DNA from: Psychrobacter sp. APC 3281
GTDB lineage: Bacteria; Pseudomonadota; Gammaproteobacteria; Pseudomonadales; Moraxellaceae
Direction: 5' to 3'
Assembly (NCBI RefSeq): GCF_030407815.1
Contig: NZ_JASDCS010000001.1
Location: 62,001 to 126,000, forward strand
Length of the DNA: 64,000 nt
Under the pieces are notes generated by a model that saw nothing but the letters and a program-made list of their open reading frames with translations, searched no databases and was not told the origin of the DNA. A program made the position numbers and the translations under genes. Position 1 is the stretch's first letter; each line of letters starts with the position of its first letter. Below, piece by piece: positions 18,135 through 27,485 of the stretch.

Positions 18135-19274
18135 TTAAAACCAGAATTTAACCCCCGCAGTCAAACTACTGCTATCAACTGATTCATTTTCTTGACGTCG
18201 TTGGCCACGAGCCTTGCCAAGCGCTGTCTCATAACTAACCCCCACATAAGGGGCTAGCTGGCGACTGAATGTCTCGTATGTCAGCCTGACCTCGGTTTCC
18301 ATCTCATTAAAGCCCTTGGTAATACCATTATCATGGTCATCTTTACTAAAGGCAGTCAGTCCAACCTCCGGTATGACTACCCAATGCTGATCCAAACGCC
18401 ACTCGTACTCTGCGCCCAGATCAAGACGAAGTTGACCATCGGTATATAAGTAGGCTCTCGCATCCGTTTCTATAAAATAAGGCGCGGTACCGACAATACC
18501 TGCCATTACGGCAGCGTTGTCGTTTTCAGTATCGTAAGCGACACCAGCTTCACCGTTCCAGAAAATGCTCAGTGGTTTCCAATAAGCAAGGGAGCTTAAG
18601 CTATCGATTTCTTTATCATCTTTAGTCTGAGCACTACCTTCCGTGCGTAGTCTTAAACGATTGCTATCAGTACCATACCAACCCGTCGCTTCGAAGTTGA
18701 TTTGATCTTCATCAAACTGATAGCCCAAGTCGTCTACTGAGACTCCCCATAATGGCATGCTGCCCATCATCATGGGCTTACCATACTGCCCGTATGGAAC
18801 CCCATTTGAATAGTCTGGACTGCGAGCATCAGCTGGTGGCTGCCCACCTTGCATGCCCGACATATCCATACTGCCATGATCCATGCCGCTATGATCCATA
18901 CCAGACATATCCATGCCGCTATGATCCATACCAGACATATCGCCCGACATATCCATGCCACTGTGGTCCATATCAGACATATCACCTGACATGTCCATGC
19001 CGCTATGGTCCATATCAGACATATCACCTGACATATCCATGCCACTATGATCCATATCAGACATATCGCCTGACATATCCATGCCGCTGTGATCCATACC
19101 AGACATATCGCCTGACATATCCATGCCGCTGTGGTCCATATTGGACATATCACCTGACATATCCATGCCACTATGATCCATATCAGACATCTCAGCAGCT
19201 GTTGCAAAAGGTGATGTGAGCAAGACTAGCGATGACAAACCAATGAATGACAGATTTTTCTTAGATGTTTTCAT
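18135..19274 (-). CDS. copB: copper resistance protein B (CopB), Met/His repeat rich
   Basis: 379-residue outer-membrane CopB family protein. ATG 19274 starts MKTSKKN, a normal signal peptide ending near ATAAE; the frame is open upstream but overlaps copA. Residues about 25-135 are a run of a 13-residue unit built on MDHSGMDMSGDMS, repeated about seven times and then shortened. Met, His and Asp dominate, typical periplasmic Cu(I)/Cu(II) ligands. Residues about 150-379 form the CopB beta-barrel domain ending in an aromatic (KFWF). CopB is thought to sequester or export copper at the outer membrane. Directly downstream of copA. Confidence 0.92.
   Translation of the reverse strand: MKTSKKNLSFIGLSSLVLLTSPFATAAEMSDMDHSGMDMSGDMSNMDHSGMDMSGDMSGMDHSGMDMSGDMSDMDHSGMDMSGDMSDMDHSGMDMSGDMSDMDHSGMDMSGDMSGMDHSGMDMSGMDHSGMDHGSMDMSGMQGGQPPADARSPDYSNGVPYGQYGKPMMMGSMPLWGVSVDDLGYQFDEDQINFEATGWYGTDSNRLRLRTEGSAQTKDDKEIDSLSSLAYWKPLSIFWNGEAGVAYDTENDNAAVMAGIVGTAPYFIETDARAYLYTDGQLRLDLGAEYEWRLDQHWVVIPEVGLTAFSKDDHDNGITKGFNEMETEVRLTYETFSRQLAPYVGVSYETALGKARGQRRQENESVDSSSLTAGVKFWF
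18860..19200. repeat. 39-bp tandem repeat array inside copB
   Basis: Tandem near-identical units of 39 bases (for example ATATCCATGCCGCTATGATC as seen on the plus strand) encode the MDHSGMDMSGDMS repeats. About seven units, with synonymous differences between copies (CTATGATCC / CTGTGGTCC). Such arrays are prone to copy-number change by slippage. Confidence 0.85.
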
Positions 19275-19299
19275 AATAAGCCTCATATTCGAAGGTTTG

Positions 19300-21000
19300 T
19301 TAAACGACGGCAACTTCTCGGAACATACCGGCTTCCATGTGATAAAGCAGATGGCAATGCCACGCCCATCGTCCAACTTCTCCCGTCACATCAAAGCTAA
19401 TCTTTTGCGCAGGCTGCACCACAATCGTATGTTTACGTACCTGAAAGTCTCCAGATGGCGTGCGCAAGTCGCTCCACATACCATGCAGATGCATAGGATG
19501 GTTCATCATCGTGTCATTGACTAAGGTAATACGTACGCGTTCGTTTGGCTTAATATTGACAGGCGTTGCATCCTTAAACATGACACCATCTAAGGCCCAA
19601 ATATAGCGCTCCATGTTACCAGTCAGATGTAACTCAATCTCTCGGGTAGGCTTGCGCTGCTCCGCAAATATAGCCTCATCCACGGAACGTAATTGGTCAT
19701 AAGTCAAAACCTTTCTATCAATATCACGCAGGTTGATACCGGGATCATCTAGGTTCATACGTGGACTGTCGACACGCATATCAGATTTAAAGTCATACTC
19801 GGTCTTGGCGTGCTTTGCTTTGTAGCCCTTATCACCCATCGCACCCATCATATCTGCCATGGTTAGCCATTCGATCTTGTCCATAGCAGGTATTGCAGCT
19901 CGCGCACCTTTTTTAGTTGCAAGCGTGGTCGCGACATAGCCTGAACGATCGATGTTTTGGGCAAATATCGTATGTGCGTCTTGAGTAGGTGTGACGATGA
20001 CATCATAGGTCTCAGCCACGCCAATGCGGAAATCATCAATCGCAACGGGTGCGACATCAATACCATCTGTTGCTACCACAGTCATCTTGAGACCCGGTAT
20101 ACGTACATCAAAAATGGTTTGCGCTGAAGCATTGATAAAGCGTAATTTAACGGGCTGTCCTGCTTTCACTAGCTGCGTCCAATTGGCTGCTGTGGTCTTA
20201 CCATTCATAAGATAGGTAAAGGTCTTTTCGCCAGATAAATCAGTAAAATCCGTCGGCATCATACGCATCTGATTCCACATTTTGCGCTTGTCATAAGCGG
20301 CTTCTAAATCTGTTGCGGCAATATCAGACAATAGTTTTTTGAAGTCTGGCAAATGATAATTATCAAAGTCAGCGCGCTGTTTGAGCAACTTCAAGAGATT
20401 GTGCGGATCGCGGTGCGTCCAATCACTCAGTACGATCACATGGTCTTCTTCGACTGGATGACGCTCACGGCCTTTTGGTTCAATGACGATAGCGCCAAGC
20501 ATTCCTGTTTGCTCTTGGAATCCACTATGAGAGTGATACCAATAGGTGCCTGATTGTTTAAGTTTGAATTTATAAGTAAAGGTGCTGTTCGCAGGAATGC
20601 CATCAAAACTGATACCTGGCACCCCATCCATCTCAAACGGTACGAGCAGACCATGCCAATGGATAGAGGTTGACTCATTCATCTGATTATGGACACGGAT
20701 AGTTACGGTATCGCCTTCACGCATCTTTAGCGTTGGTGCTGGTAGCGAGTCATTAATCAGCGTCGCCATACTCGACTTGCCATTGACAGTGACGGGCTTG
20801 TTGCTGACATACAAATCAAACTCATTCCCAGTTAGGATAGGTACGATATGGTCAGATTTATCACTGTTGACAGCTACATTCTGCTGGCCTTTACCGAGCG
20901 CACTATTGGCAATAGACGGTAGGGTAGACAGCATCGATGCCCCTAACAAGGTAGAAGATCCTGTCAAAAAACGCCTGCGATTAAGCATAGTTTTGTTCAT
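19300..21000 (-). CDS. copA: copper resistance multicopper oxidase CopA
   Basis: 566-residue periplasmic multicopper oxidase that oxidises Cu(I) and binds copper. The Tat signal has the twin-arginine segment NRRRFLTG (about residues 7-14). All four copper-site motifs are present: HWHGLLVP (about residue 119), YWYHSHSG, HPMHLHG and the C-terminal HCHLLYHMEAGM. AGGTGA lies 7 bases before the start. It has only a few Met-rich residues (MADMMGAMGD) compared with plasmid CopA proteins. Upstream of copB in the leftward cluster. Confidence 0.95.
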   Translation of the reverse strand: MNKTMLNRRRFLTGSSTLLGASMLSTLPSIANSALGKGQQNVAVNSDKSDHIVPILTGNEFDLYVSNKPVTVNGKSSMATLINDSLPAPTLKMREGDTVTIRVHNQMNESTSIHWHGLLVPFEMDGVPGISFDGIPANSTFTYKFKLKQSGTYWYHSHSGFQEQTGMLGAIVIEPKGRERHPVEEDHVIVLSDWTHRDPHNLLKLLKQRADFDNYHLPDFKKLLSDIAATDLEAAYDKRKMWNQMRMMPTDFTDLSGEKTFTYLMNGKTTAANWTQLVKAGQPVKLRFINASAQTIFDVRIPGLKMTVVATDGIDVAPVAIDDFRIGVAETYDVIVTPTQDAHTIFAQNIDRSGYVATTLATKKGARAAIPAMDKIEWLTMADMMGAMGDKGYKAKHAKTEYDFKSDMRVDSPRMNLDDPGINLRDIDRKVLTYDQLRSVDEAIFAEQRKPTREIELHLTGNMERYIWALDGVMFKDATPVNIKPNERVRITLVNDTMMNHPMHLHGMWSDLRTPSGDFQVRKHTIVVQPAQKISFDVTGEVGRWAWHCHLLYHMEAGMFREVAVV

Positions 21001-21117
21001 AATAATTCACCTGATTTATATCCATAAAGTGAGAGTTGAGTCTGTATTTATCAGCTAAGCCTATGCCGTTGGCCGCTTATTAATAGAGCTGGATAAGCTA
21101 TTTAAACGACAACCAAG

Positions 21118-21771
21118 CTAGATTTGCTGCTGCGGTGTGTCAATAGTTGCATAAATAGCTGTTGAGCCATCTTTGTTAAGCTGCATCACTTTATATGGCA
21201 TAAATTTATCTTGGTATTCCATACCTGGGCTACCGACTGGCATGCTCGGTACAGCAAGTCCGATCGCATCACTTGGCGGGTTTTTTAGGAACTGCGCCAT
21301 ATACTTAGCAGGGACATGACCTTCAAATACGTAGCCATCAGTAGTGACGGTGGTATGGCAAGAGCGCATTTGCTGCGGTACGCTGTATCGCTCTTTAAAT
21401 AAGGACACGTCTTCGACATTCTGTGCAGTTGCGTTTAGACCATGACCTTCGGCATAACCAACCCATTCTTTGCAACAGCCACAATTGGCATCTTTATAGA
21501 CGGTGGCTGAGATATTTTTTAGGATAGTTGATTGGGTATCTGAAGGAGCGCTGACTGGCATTATTTCAGCTGTTGGTTGCTCCGTGTGCGTAGTTTGCAC
21601 GTTTTGCGTAGCAACAGTTGGCTCAGTCGCTGGTGTTGGGTCAGCAGCAGCGGAGTTAGGTTGACTACAAGCGGCAATCGTTAACGATAATGGCAATACC
21701 ACGATCGCCGAGAGCACACGGCCAGATATCAGATGATGTTCATTAATAAATCTATTAGTATAGCGTCTCAT
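21118..21771 (-). CDS. DUF411 metal-binding lipoprotein-like protein
   Basis: 217 residues. N-terminal signal with a possible lipobox IAAC (Cys about residue 35), then a Thr/Pro/Ala-rich linker, then a DUF411 domain (about residues 85-215) with the cysteine motif NCGCCKEW and a further RSCHT motif. DUF411 proteins are commonly encoded in copper and silver resistance loci and are presumed periplasmic metal-binding proteins. It lies 117 bases upstream of copA on the same strand. Confidence 0.87.
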   Translation of the reverse strand: MRRYTNRFINEHHLISGRVLSAIVVLPLSLTIAACSQPNSAAADPTPATEPTVATQNVQTTHTEQPTAEIMPVSAPSDTQSTILKNISATVYKDANCGCCKEWVGYAEGHGLNATAQNVEDVSLFKERYSVPQQMRSCHTTVTTDGYVFEGHVPAKYMAQFLKNPPSDAIGLAVPSMPVGSPGMEYQDKFMPYKVMQLNKDGSTAIYATIDTPQQQI

Positions 21772-21926
21772 AAAACCACTCCCGAGCGTCTGTCTGACGA
21801 TTAAATATTATAAAAATTAGAGCCATATCACTGGATAAAATAGCACTGGACAAAATAGTGCTAGCAAAGCTTAAAACTCAAATCGCAAAAAGCAGCACTA
21901 TTGAGCACTGCATTTTGTACAAAAAA

Positions 21927-22520
21927 TCAATGTTGCATTTCGGATCCATTACCTGACATATCCATCTCACCATCAAATGACATATCCAACATACTATCGT
22001 CTAACCGAGTCGTTAGCATGGTGTACTGGTTTTCATTCAAGTCAGGTAACGATCTAATAAAAGCGACCATCGCCCACATCCTATCATCATCGTGAGTAGC
22101 GCCCCAAGCGGGCATGCCAGACGCCATAATGCCATGTTTAATCGCCCAAAAGCTTTGTCTGGCACCAGCCTCGTTTTGATAGCGCTTAACGATATCCGCC
22201 TGAGTAAAGTTAGGAGGCTTTGGGTACATACCGCTATTTAAATCTGTGCTGTTGACGCCGGGAGACAAATGGCAGCCTGCACACATATCTTTGTAATCTG
22301 CACCGCCCGAGCTGATCATTTCCGCCTTCTTTAAATTGGGAACCAAAATATTCTTACTGGCATGTTCAATTGAGCGTGTGCGAGCAGTTTCTAAAAAATC
22401 GTAAACCAGCGGACTATGAGCTCGATCAGCACCGATATTTATCATGCCACTAGTCACCGTAATAAAAATACCCGCAATAGCGACAAAGACAGTAAAAAGT
22501 ATTCCTAACAAGAACTTCAT
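21927..22520 (-). CDS. membrane-anchored c-type cytochrome
   Basis: 197 residues: N-terminal hydrophobic anchor (residues 3-23), one haem c attachment motif CAGCH (about residue 78), likely axial Met in MASGMPAWG, and a Met/Asp-rich tail (DMSFDGEMDMSGNG) like the CopB repeat vocabulary. Periplasmic, inner-membrane tethered. Placement between the DUF411 gene and small secreted proteins of a copper locus suggests electron transfer or copper handling there; the partner is not known. Confidence 0.88.
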   Translation of the reverse strand: MKFLLGILFTVFVAIAGIFITVTSGMINIGADRAHSPLVYDFLETARTRSIEHASKNILVPNLKKAEMISSGGADYKDMCAGCHLSPGVNSTDLNSGMYPKPPNFTQADIVKRYQNEAGARQSFWAIKHGIMASGMPAWGATHDDDRMWAMVAFIRSLPDLNENQYTMLTTRLDDSMLDMSFDGEMDMSGNGSEMQH

Positions 22521-22714
22521 AGGTTTGTCCTAAAAATCCATTTTCTTTAATATCCCATTACTGCTTGATCAGCTTCTCTGACAATATAGTCAAGTCTATA
22601 TAAATCCGCTACAGCATCATCCTCGCTAAGCATACTAATGTATAACTTGCACTCGGTTTCCTTGTATCGAGATGATATTGAACTGACTATAGTATTGAAC
22701 TTATAAATTGATAT

Positions 22715-23011
22715 TTAAGAGTCGCTATCGCTGCTCACACAGTGCTTTTGGTACATCGCTTTCATTTTGCTCATGTTAGCCATCATGGCTTTCATAGCAG
22801 GATCATTCATATCCATTTTGCTATGATCCATTTTTTGCATCATCTGCATATGCTTTTCCATTTTCTCACAGTTCATTTGGTCTTTTTCAGCATGCATTTT
22901 TGGATCGTGTGCCAACGCAGAGGTTGAAACAACTAAAGCTATAGCAGTTGCTACGATTGATTTAGACAGTGGCATTGATTTGAGCAGTGGCATTGATTTG
23001 AATAATGACAT
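22715..23011 (-). CDS. small secreted Met/His/Lys-rich protein, putative copper binder
   Basis: 98 residues. Signal peptide of about 34 residues ending at ALA-HD; mature part is very rich in Met, His and Lys (KMEKHMQMMQKMDHSKMD) with a few Cys. AAGGA lies 7 bases before the ATG. The signal contains a small duplicated segment (KSMPLLKSMPLSKS). No named family recognised; composition and location suggest periplasmic copper binding (inference). Confidence 0.75.
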   Translation of the reverse strand: MSLFKSMPLLKSMPLSKSIVATAIALVVSTSALAHDPKMHAEKDQMNCEKMEKHMQMMQKMDHSKMDMNDPAMKAMMANMSKMKAMYQKHCVSSDSDS

Positions 23012-23100
23012 GGTAAATCCTTATTTGATTTGGTATGTAGTCGAAAAGACTTTAAGATATTAAGTTACTTTAAAGCATACTTTAGTGATTCTGACAGAGA

Positions 23101-23133
23101 GATGACGGTAAGATTACAATTCTGTCATCTTAC
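23101..23133. promoter_or_regulatory. palindromic site upstream of copper operon
   Basis: Nested inverted repeats: GATGAC (23101-23106) with GTCATC (23124-23129), and GTAAGAT (23108-23114) with ATCTTAC (23127-23133), enclosing ATTACAATTCTGTCAT. It lies about 90 bases before the 22715-23011 gene. It resembles CopR/CusR boxes with TGTCAT half-sites; binding by the RR at 23693 is inferred. Confidence 0.45.
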
Positions 23134-23188
23134 TATTTATGGTTTTTAATGTTGTCAGTAATCCTTTAGTATGACATCAGAGCTGATA

Positions 23189-23473
23189 TCACTTATCGCT
23201 ACCATATTTATTGATAAAGTATTTTTCAGACTGTAGATGTTGATCTTTGTGTTCAATCTCACAAGCCACTCTCGCATCGATATAGCTTTTCATTTGTGAA
23301 TTTGAGAGCTGAGCATCGTTATGATTCAAGTTTTTTGCAAACTCAGTCACAGCGTCGCAGTTGTTGATGATTGAAGTGCTTAGATCAGTCGTATGCGCAT
23401 TGGCAGTGGTAGTACCGATAAGTACAGATACCGACAGCAATACTACTTTTTTGAATGAACCATGAATTTTCAT
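23189..23473 (-). CDS. small secreted protein of copper locus, unknown
   Basis: 94 residues with a signal peptide (about residues 1-26, ending ANAHT) and a mature region of about 68 residues with two Cys and many Asp/Asn/His/Lys. No known family recognised. It is the outermost gene of the leftward copper cluster, next to the divergent response regulator, so it may be part of the copper response (inference). Confidence 0.65.
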   Translation of the reverse strand: MKIHGSFKKVVLLSVSVLIGTTTANAHTTDLSTSIINNCDAVTEFAKNLNHNDAQLSNSQMKSYIDARVACEIEHKDQHLQSEKYFINKYGSDK

Positions 23474-23608
23474 ATAAAACCTCTTTTGTAAGTTGTTTAC
23501 ATTGATTACCGATAAAAATAATTCATCGTAGCTAAGTATTGAAACGAGCAGCTATGTACCGTTTATATAGATTAGCAAAATAAAACTGACAGTCTGATTA
23601 CGAGCACA

Positions 23609-23622
23609 TGACATCTTTGTCA
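23609..23622. promoter_or_regulatory. cop-box-like palindrome between divergent transcripts
   Basis: TGACA-TCTT-TGTCA, a perfect 5-bp dyad about 70 bases before the response regulator start and 135 bases before the divergent small secreted gene. It fits the CusR/CopR box pattern and would allow autoregulation. Confidence 0.45.
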
Positions 23623-23692
23623 GCTACCCATCAATGTTGTCACCTGTGCTGGTTAGAACGTTAAACAATCATGACCGTATTGAGGAATCACA

Positions 23693-24415
23693 ATGAAAGT
23701 ACTGCTGGTAGAAGATGAATTGAAGCTTGGCGAGTATATAAAAAAAGGCTTAACCGAAGCTGGGTTTATCGTGGATCATCAGCTAACAGGATTAGATGGC
23801 TATCATGCATTGATGACGGAAGAGTTTAGCGTGATATTGATGGATGTGATGCTACCTGATGTTAGTGGTTTTGAGCTGGTGCGTAATTACCGAGCGGCAG
23901 GCAAGCATACACCTGTGTTATTTCTAACCGCAAAAGATGACTTAAGCGACAAGATAAAAGGGATTGAGATTGGTGGTGATGATTATTTGACCAAACCTTT
24001 TGCCTTTGCAGAGTTGATCGTCAGAATGAAAAGCTTATTACGACGTGCCAATCAAGCCGACTATCAAAGTACGATTATGCAAATAGCGGATCTCAAGATG
24101 GACATTGGCAAGCGTACGGTGCATAGAGGAGATAAGCCTATTAAGCTCACGGCAAAAGAGTTTTCCTTACTACAGTTTTTATTAGAGCGCCGCGGTGAAG
24201 TGCTTCCACGCTCAATCATCGCTTCCCAAGTATGGGATATGAACTTTGAAAATGATACCAATGTGATTGATGTAGCGATAAGGCGTCTTCGTATAAAAAT
24301 AGACGATGATCATGACGCAAAGCTGATTCATACGGTGCGCGGGATGGGCTATCGGTTAGAGGCTGTCGATACAGCGCTTGATAGCAAACCATCTCACGAA
24401 GCTGGCAATGTCTAA
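23693..24415 (+). CDS. heavy-metal response regulator (CopR/CusR-like)
   Basis: 240-residue OmpR/PhoB-type response regulator. Receiver domain with phospho-acceptor Asp51 (ILMDVMLPD), Thr in FLTAKDD and conserved Lys in YLTKPF; C-terminal winged helix (about residues 130-228) with VIDVAIRRLRIKID and HTVRGMGYRLE. Next to copper resistance genes and overlapping the sensor kinase gene, so it very likely activates the divergent cop genes in response to copper. Confidence 0.93.
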   Translation: MKVLLVEDELKLGEYIKKGLTEAGFIVDHQLTGLDGYHALMTEEFSVILMDVMLPDVSGFELVRNYRAAGKHTPVLFLTAKDDLSDKIKGIEIGGDDYLTKPFAFAELIVRMKSLLRRANQADYQSTIMQIADLKMDIGKRTVHRGDKPIKLTAKEFSLLQFLLERRGEVLPRSIIASQVWDMNFENDTNVIDVAIRRLRIKIDDDHDAKLIHTVRGMGYRLEAVDTALDSKPSHEAGNV

Positions 24416-25964
24416 TATGAAATATAGGTTTGATAATCGGCGCTTGCCACTATTATGGCGTACTGTGTTGCTGCTCACGATATTTGTTGTTATATCACAG
24501 GTTATCATTTATATATGGATACAGCGTTCTGTTAAAGGCCATTTCGAGCAAATGGACGCTGAAATTATGACTCATGCGGCTTTTAATCTACGTAAACGAG
24601 TGATAGAACCTAGTAGCCCTATAACTGCTCAAACCCTACCTAGCTCTCAAAATCCATTGAATAGTCAACAGCCGCTAAGAGCGGCACCTGACGTAATGCC
24701 TATTGGAGATACTTCTACCGCAGCGATATCAGATGAAACTGATCATCAGCATTCTTCTTGGCTAGATTACGATCTAAAAACCATTATCGCTAATAAAGAA
24801 GGGCAGATACTGTCTAGTACCCCCAATAACTTTGCTCAAGAGCTAGGAGAAGGGTTTAATCTGTCATCACTGAAACAAGATAATGACAAGCAACAGTTTG
24901 TGATGAATATCAACAGCCGATACTATCGAGCAATGGTCATCGAAGATGACAAAAGGCTCGCGCTTATCGCACTGCCTATAGATGTGCATCATCAGTATTT
25001 ATTACAGTTCAATCGTCAGCTTAGTATGATTTTGTTCGCGATTACATTGTTGCTCGTCTCAGTAGCGGCGTTGGGTGTGTACTGGGGTTTTGCCCCTTTG
25101 GCGACCATCGTCCAAAAAATGAAAACAATGAATCCTGAAAGGTTGGATGACAGAGTCACGGTCAGCGATATGCCGTTAGAGCTGCGACCACTAGCAGAAT
25201 CTTACAATTCGATGATGGCCAAGCTTGAAAGTAACTTTGAATCATTGTCACGGTTTTCGGACAATATTGCCCATGAGCTGCGCACTCCAATAGCGACACT
25301 CAGCACGCAAACGCAAGTCATGTTAAATAAACCAAGAGCGGGCGATGAATACATTGAGCAGCTACACCATCAACATGACACGTTAGAGCAGCTGTCGGCC
25401 ATGATAAATAATATGTTGCTGCTGGCAAAAACTCAAAAAGGATTGAGTGACTCGCAAATCAGTCACGTGGATACGGACCGTTTAATCACCAAGCTCGTTG
25501 ATTACTACGAAATGATTGCAGAAGACCGAGGTATCGCTATTGAAACCAAAGGTGAGTTTAGCGCTGTTTTAGGAGATAAAAGTTTATTACAAAGGCTCTT
25601 TGCTAATCTGATATCGAATGCGATTTATTATGCTGCTCAAGATAGCGTTATAACCATTACTGCAGATAGAATGAACTCAGATAAGATAGTGGGCACAACC
25701 ATAACCAGTTTTCAGCAATCAAAACAGGCCGTTCTACGAATCACCATCACCAACCAATTAGATGAGCCGTTGACACAAAGTGAGGCAGATAAGTTGTTTG
25801 AGCGCTTTTATCGACATCACAAAACAATAGATCGCCATACAGGAACAGGTTTGGGTCTATCCATCGTACAGTCTATCGTTGGGGCGCATAACGGTAACGT
25901 CAGTATTACTATAAAGGACGATGATTACTTTCAAGTGAGTGTCGAGTTATTGGTAGACGTTTAA
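24408..25964 (+). CDS. heavy-metal sensor histidine kinase (CopS/CusS-like)
   Basis: About 518-residue inner-membrane sensor: first transmembrane helix about residues 15-38, periplasmic sensor loop about 40-200, second helix about 205-230, HAMP, H-box DNIAHELRTP (His about residue 290), N-box LISNAIYYA (about 400) and G-box HTGTGLGLSI (about 480). The start at 24408 overlaps the last codons of the response regulator; ATG 24417 is an alternative. The periplasmic loop is Pro/Ser/Gln-rich and contains DETDHQHSS, a possible metal-binding spot. Pairs with the preceding regulator. Confidence 0.92.
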   Translation: MSNMKYRFDNRRLPLLWRTVLLLTIFVVISQVIIYIWIQRSVKGHFEQMDAEIMTHAAFNLRKRVIEPSSPITAQTLPSSQNPLNSQQPLRAAPDVMPIGDTSTAAISDETDHQHSSWLDYDLKTIIANKEGQILSSTPNNFAQELGEGFNLSSLKQDNDKQQFVMNINSRYYRAMVIEDDKRLALIALPIDVHHQYLLQFNRQLSMILFAITLLLVSVAALGVYWGFAPLATIVQKMKTMNPERLDDRVTVSDMPLELRPLAESYNSMMAKLESNFESLSRFSDNIAHELRTPIATLSTQTQVMLNKPRAGDEYIEQLHHQHDTLEQLSAMINNMLLLAKTQKGLSDSQISHVDTDRLITKLVDYYEMIAEDRGIAIETKGEFSAVLGDKSLLQRLFANLISNAIYYAAQDSVITITADRMNSDKIVGTTITSFQQSKQAVLRITITNQLDEPLTQSEADKLFERFYRHHKTIDRHTGTGLGLSIVQSIVGAHNGNVSITIKDDDYFQVSVELLVDV

Positions 25965-25974
25965 TCTTTTAGTA

Positions 25975-26132
25975 GGGCGTGTCCTCATTTTAAAAATGAG
26001 ATAAATCGCAGTCAAACAAGGAAAATAGCGCAGATAATATCGAGATATTAGTCAGCTATTTGACACCGTTTGGCAAGATTTAGCCATTTTTAACTCATTT
26101 AGATGACTATCGATTGAATTGAGGACACGCCC
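25975..26132. mobile_element. MITE-like element, copy 1
   Basis: 158 bp with 13-bp perfect terminal inverted repeats GGGCGTGTCCTCA / TGAGGACACGCCC, flanked by TA on both sides. Further imperfect symmetry runs inside, including AAATAGC / GCTATTT around AATATCGAGATATT, so the whole element can fold. It has no coding capacity. A related 170-bp copy is at 33002. The parent transposase is not in the window. Confidence 0.8.
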
Positions 26133-26326
26133 TAGTCAACGATATATATTCAATCTGAATAGATAGATTTGGCAAGTGATTGCCTTGAAAACGAGCTGGT
26201 AATGACCAAGTAAATGTACGTCTAGTGCCCCATATAAAGCTAGAAATTATTAAAAGGCAATAGGTAAAATAGTAAGTCGATAACGAACATAATACTTAAA
26301 ACACAATCATAAAAACCAATTAGGGA

Positions 26327-27460
26327 ATGACTATGCATATTACGGCTAATTTTGATGCAGGCAACATTGACATTATTAATGCAGATGACAAAAAAGACAT
26401 TCAATTAGCGATTCGTCCAGATGTTGGTGGCGAGTTTTTTCAATGGTTTAACTTTCGTCTGTCAGGTCAAATAGGTGAGCAGTATGTTCTCAATATTCTG
26501 AATGCAGGAGAGGCGTCTTATCTAGAAGGTTGGGAGAACTACCAAGCGGTGGCTTCTTATGATCGTCAGCATTGGTTCCGTCTGCCAACGTCTTACAAAG
26601 ATGGCAAATTGACCATCGTGGCAGAGTTAGAATGCGAAACCATTCAGATTGCGTACTTTGCGCCTTATAGCTATGAGCGTCATCAAGATTTATTGGCCGC
26701 TGTGCAAGTGCATCCGCTAGTGACGTTAGAGCATCTGGGTGAAACGCTTGATAAACGTGACCTTACTTTAGTCAAAATTGGTGATGGAGATGCTAGTAAG
26801 CGCAATATATGGATTACTGCTCGTCAGCACCCAGGTGAGACGATGGCTGAATGGCTCATTGAGGGTTTGTTGTATAGCTTGTTAGATAGCGATAATGCGA
26901 CTGGCAAACAGTTGTTAGACAAGGCAAACTTTTATATTGTCCCTAACATGAACCCTGATGGCAGTGTACGTGGTCACTTGCGTACTAACGCTGCCGGAAC
27001 CAACTTAAATCGTGAATGGCAAAGCCCAAGCTTAGACAAAAGCCCTGAAGTATTTCATGTGATTAATAAAATGGAAGCGACAGGCGTGGATCTATTTTAT
27101 GATGTGCATGGTGATGAAGCATTGCCGTACGTATTCCTCGCTGGGTCACAAGGGACGCCAAGCTACGGTGACCGTCTTGCTGGACTACGTGATAAGTTTT
27201 CAGACGTATTAAAGTTAGCCAGTGCTGATTTTCAGTCTGAGATTGGCTATGAGATTGATGCACCAGGTGCTGCCAATATGACCGTTGCTACCAATTGGGT
27301 AGCAGAGCGTTTTGATTGCCTTGCTAATACGTTAGAGATGCCATTTAAAGACAATGATAATCTGCCTGACGAAGAGATAGGTTGGTCACCCGAGCGTTCT
27401 ATCAAATTAGGCGAAGCATCACTGATAGCAATGCTAGCTGTCGTGGATGACTTACGATAA
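26327..27460 (+). CDS. M14-family zinc carboxypeptidase
   Basis: 377-residue cytosolic protein resembling bacterial members of the cytosolic carboxypeptidase (AGBL/CCP) branch of M14. An N-terminal beta-sandwich (about residues 1-125) precedes the peptidase domain. Zinc ligands are visible: HPGE (His and Glu about residues 169-172) and a later His in DVHGDEALPYVF. NMNPDGSVRGHLRTNAAGTNLNREW is the substrate-binding segment. No signal peptide. AGGGAA lies just upstream of the ATG. Single gene, natural substrate unknown. Confidence 0.9.
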   Translation: MTMHITANFDAGNIDIINADDKKDIQLAIRPDVGGEFFQWFNFRLSGQIGEQYVLNILNAGEASYLEGWENYQAVASYDRQHWFRLPTSYKDGKLTIVAELECETIQIAYFAPYSYERHQDLLAAVQVHPLVTLEHLGETLDKRDLTLVKIGDGDASKRNIWITARQHPGETMAEWLIEGLLYSLLDSDNATGKQLLDKANFYIVPNMNPDGSVRGHLRTNAAGTNLNREWQSPSLDKSPEVFHVINKMEATGVDLFYDVHGDEALPYVFLAGSQGTPSYGDRLAGLRDKFSDVLKLASADFQSEIGYEIDAPGAANMTVATNWVAERFDCLANTLEMPFKDNDNLPDEEIGWSPERSIKLGEASLIAMLAVVDDLR

Positions 27461-27485
27461 CTATAGAAAAAAAGCTGAAGAAAAT

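Noticed and set aside
18752..19219. Long open frames on both strands across the copB repeat (155 and 145 codons)
   Set aside because: They arise because a 39-bp repeat without stops is open in several frames. The encoded Tyr/Pro- or Trp/Cys-rich repeats have no start signal, and the CopB frame has a signal peptide and barrel domain.
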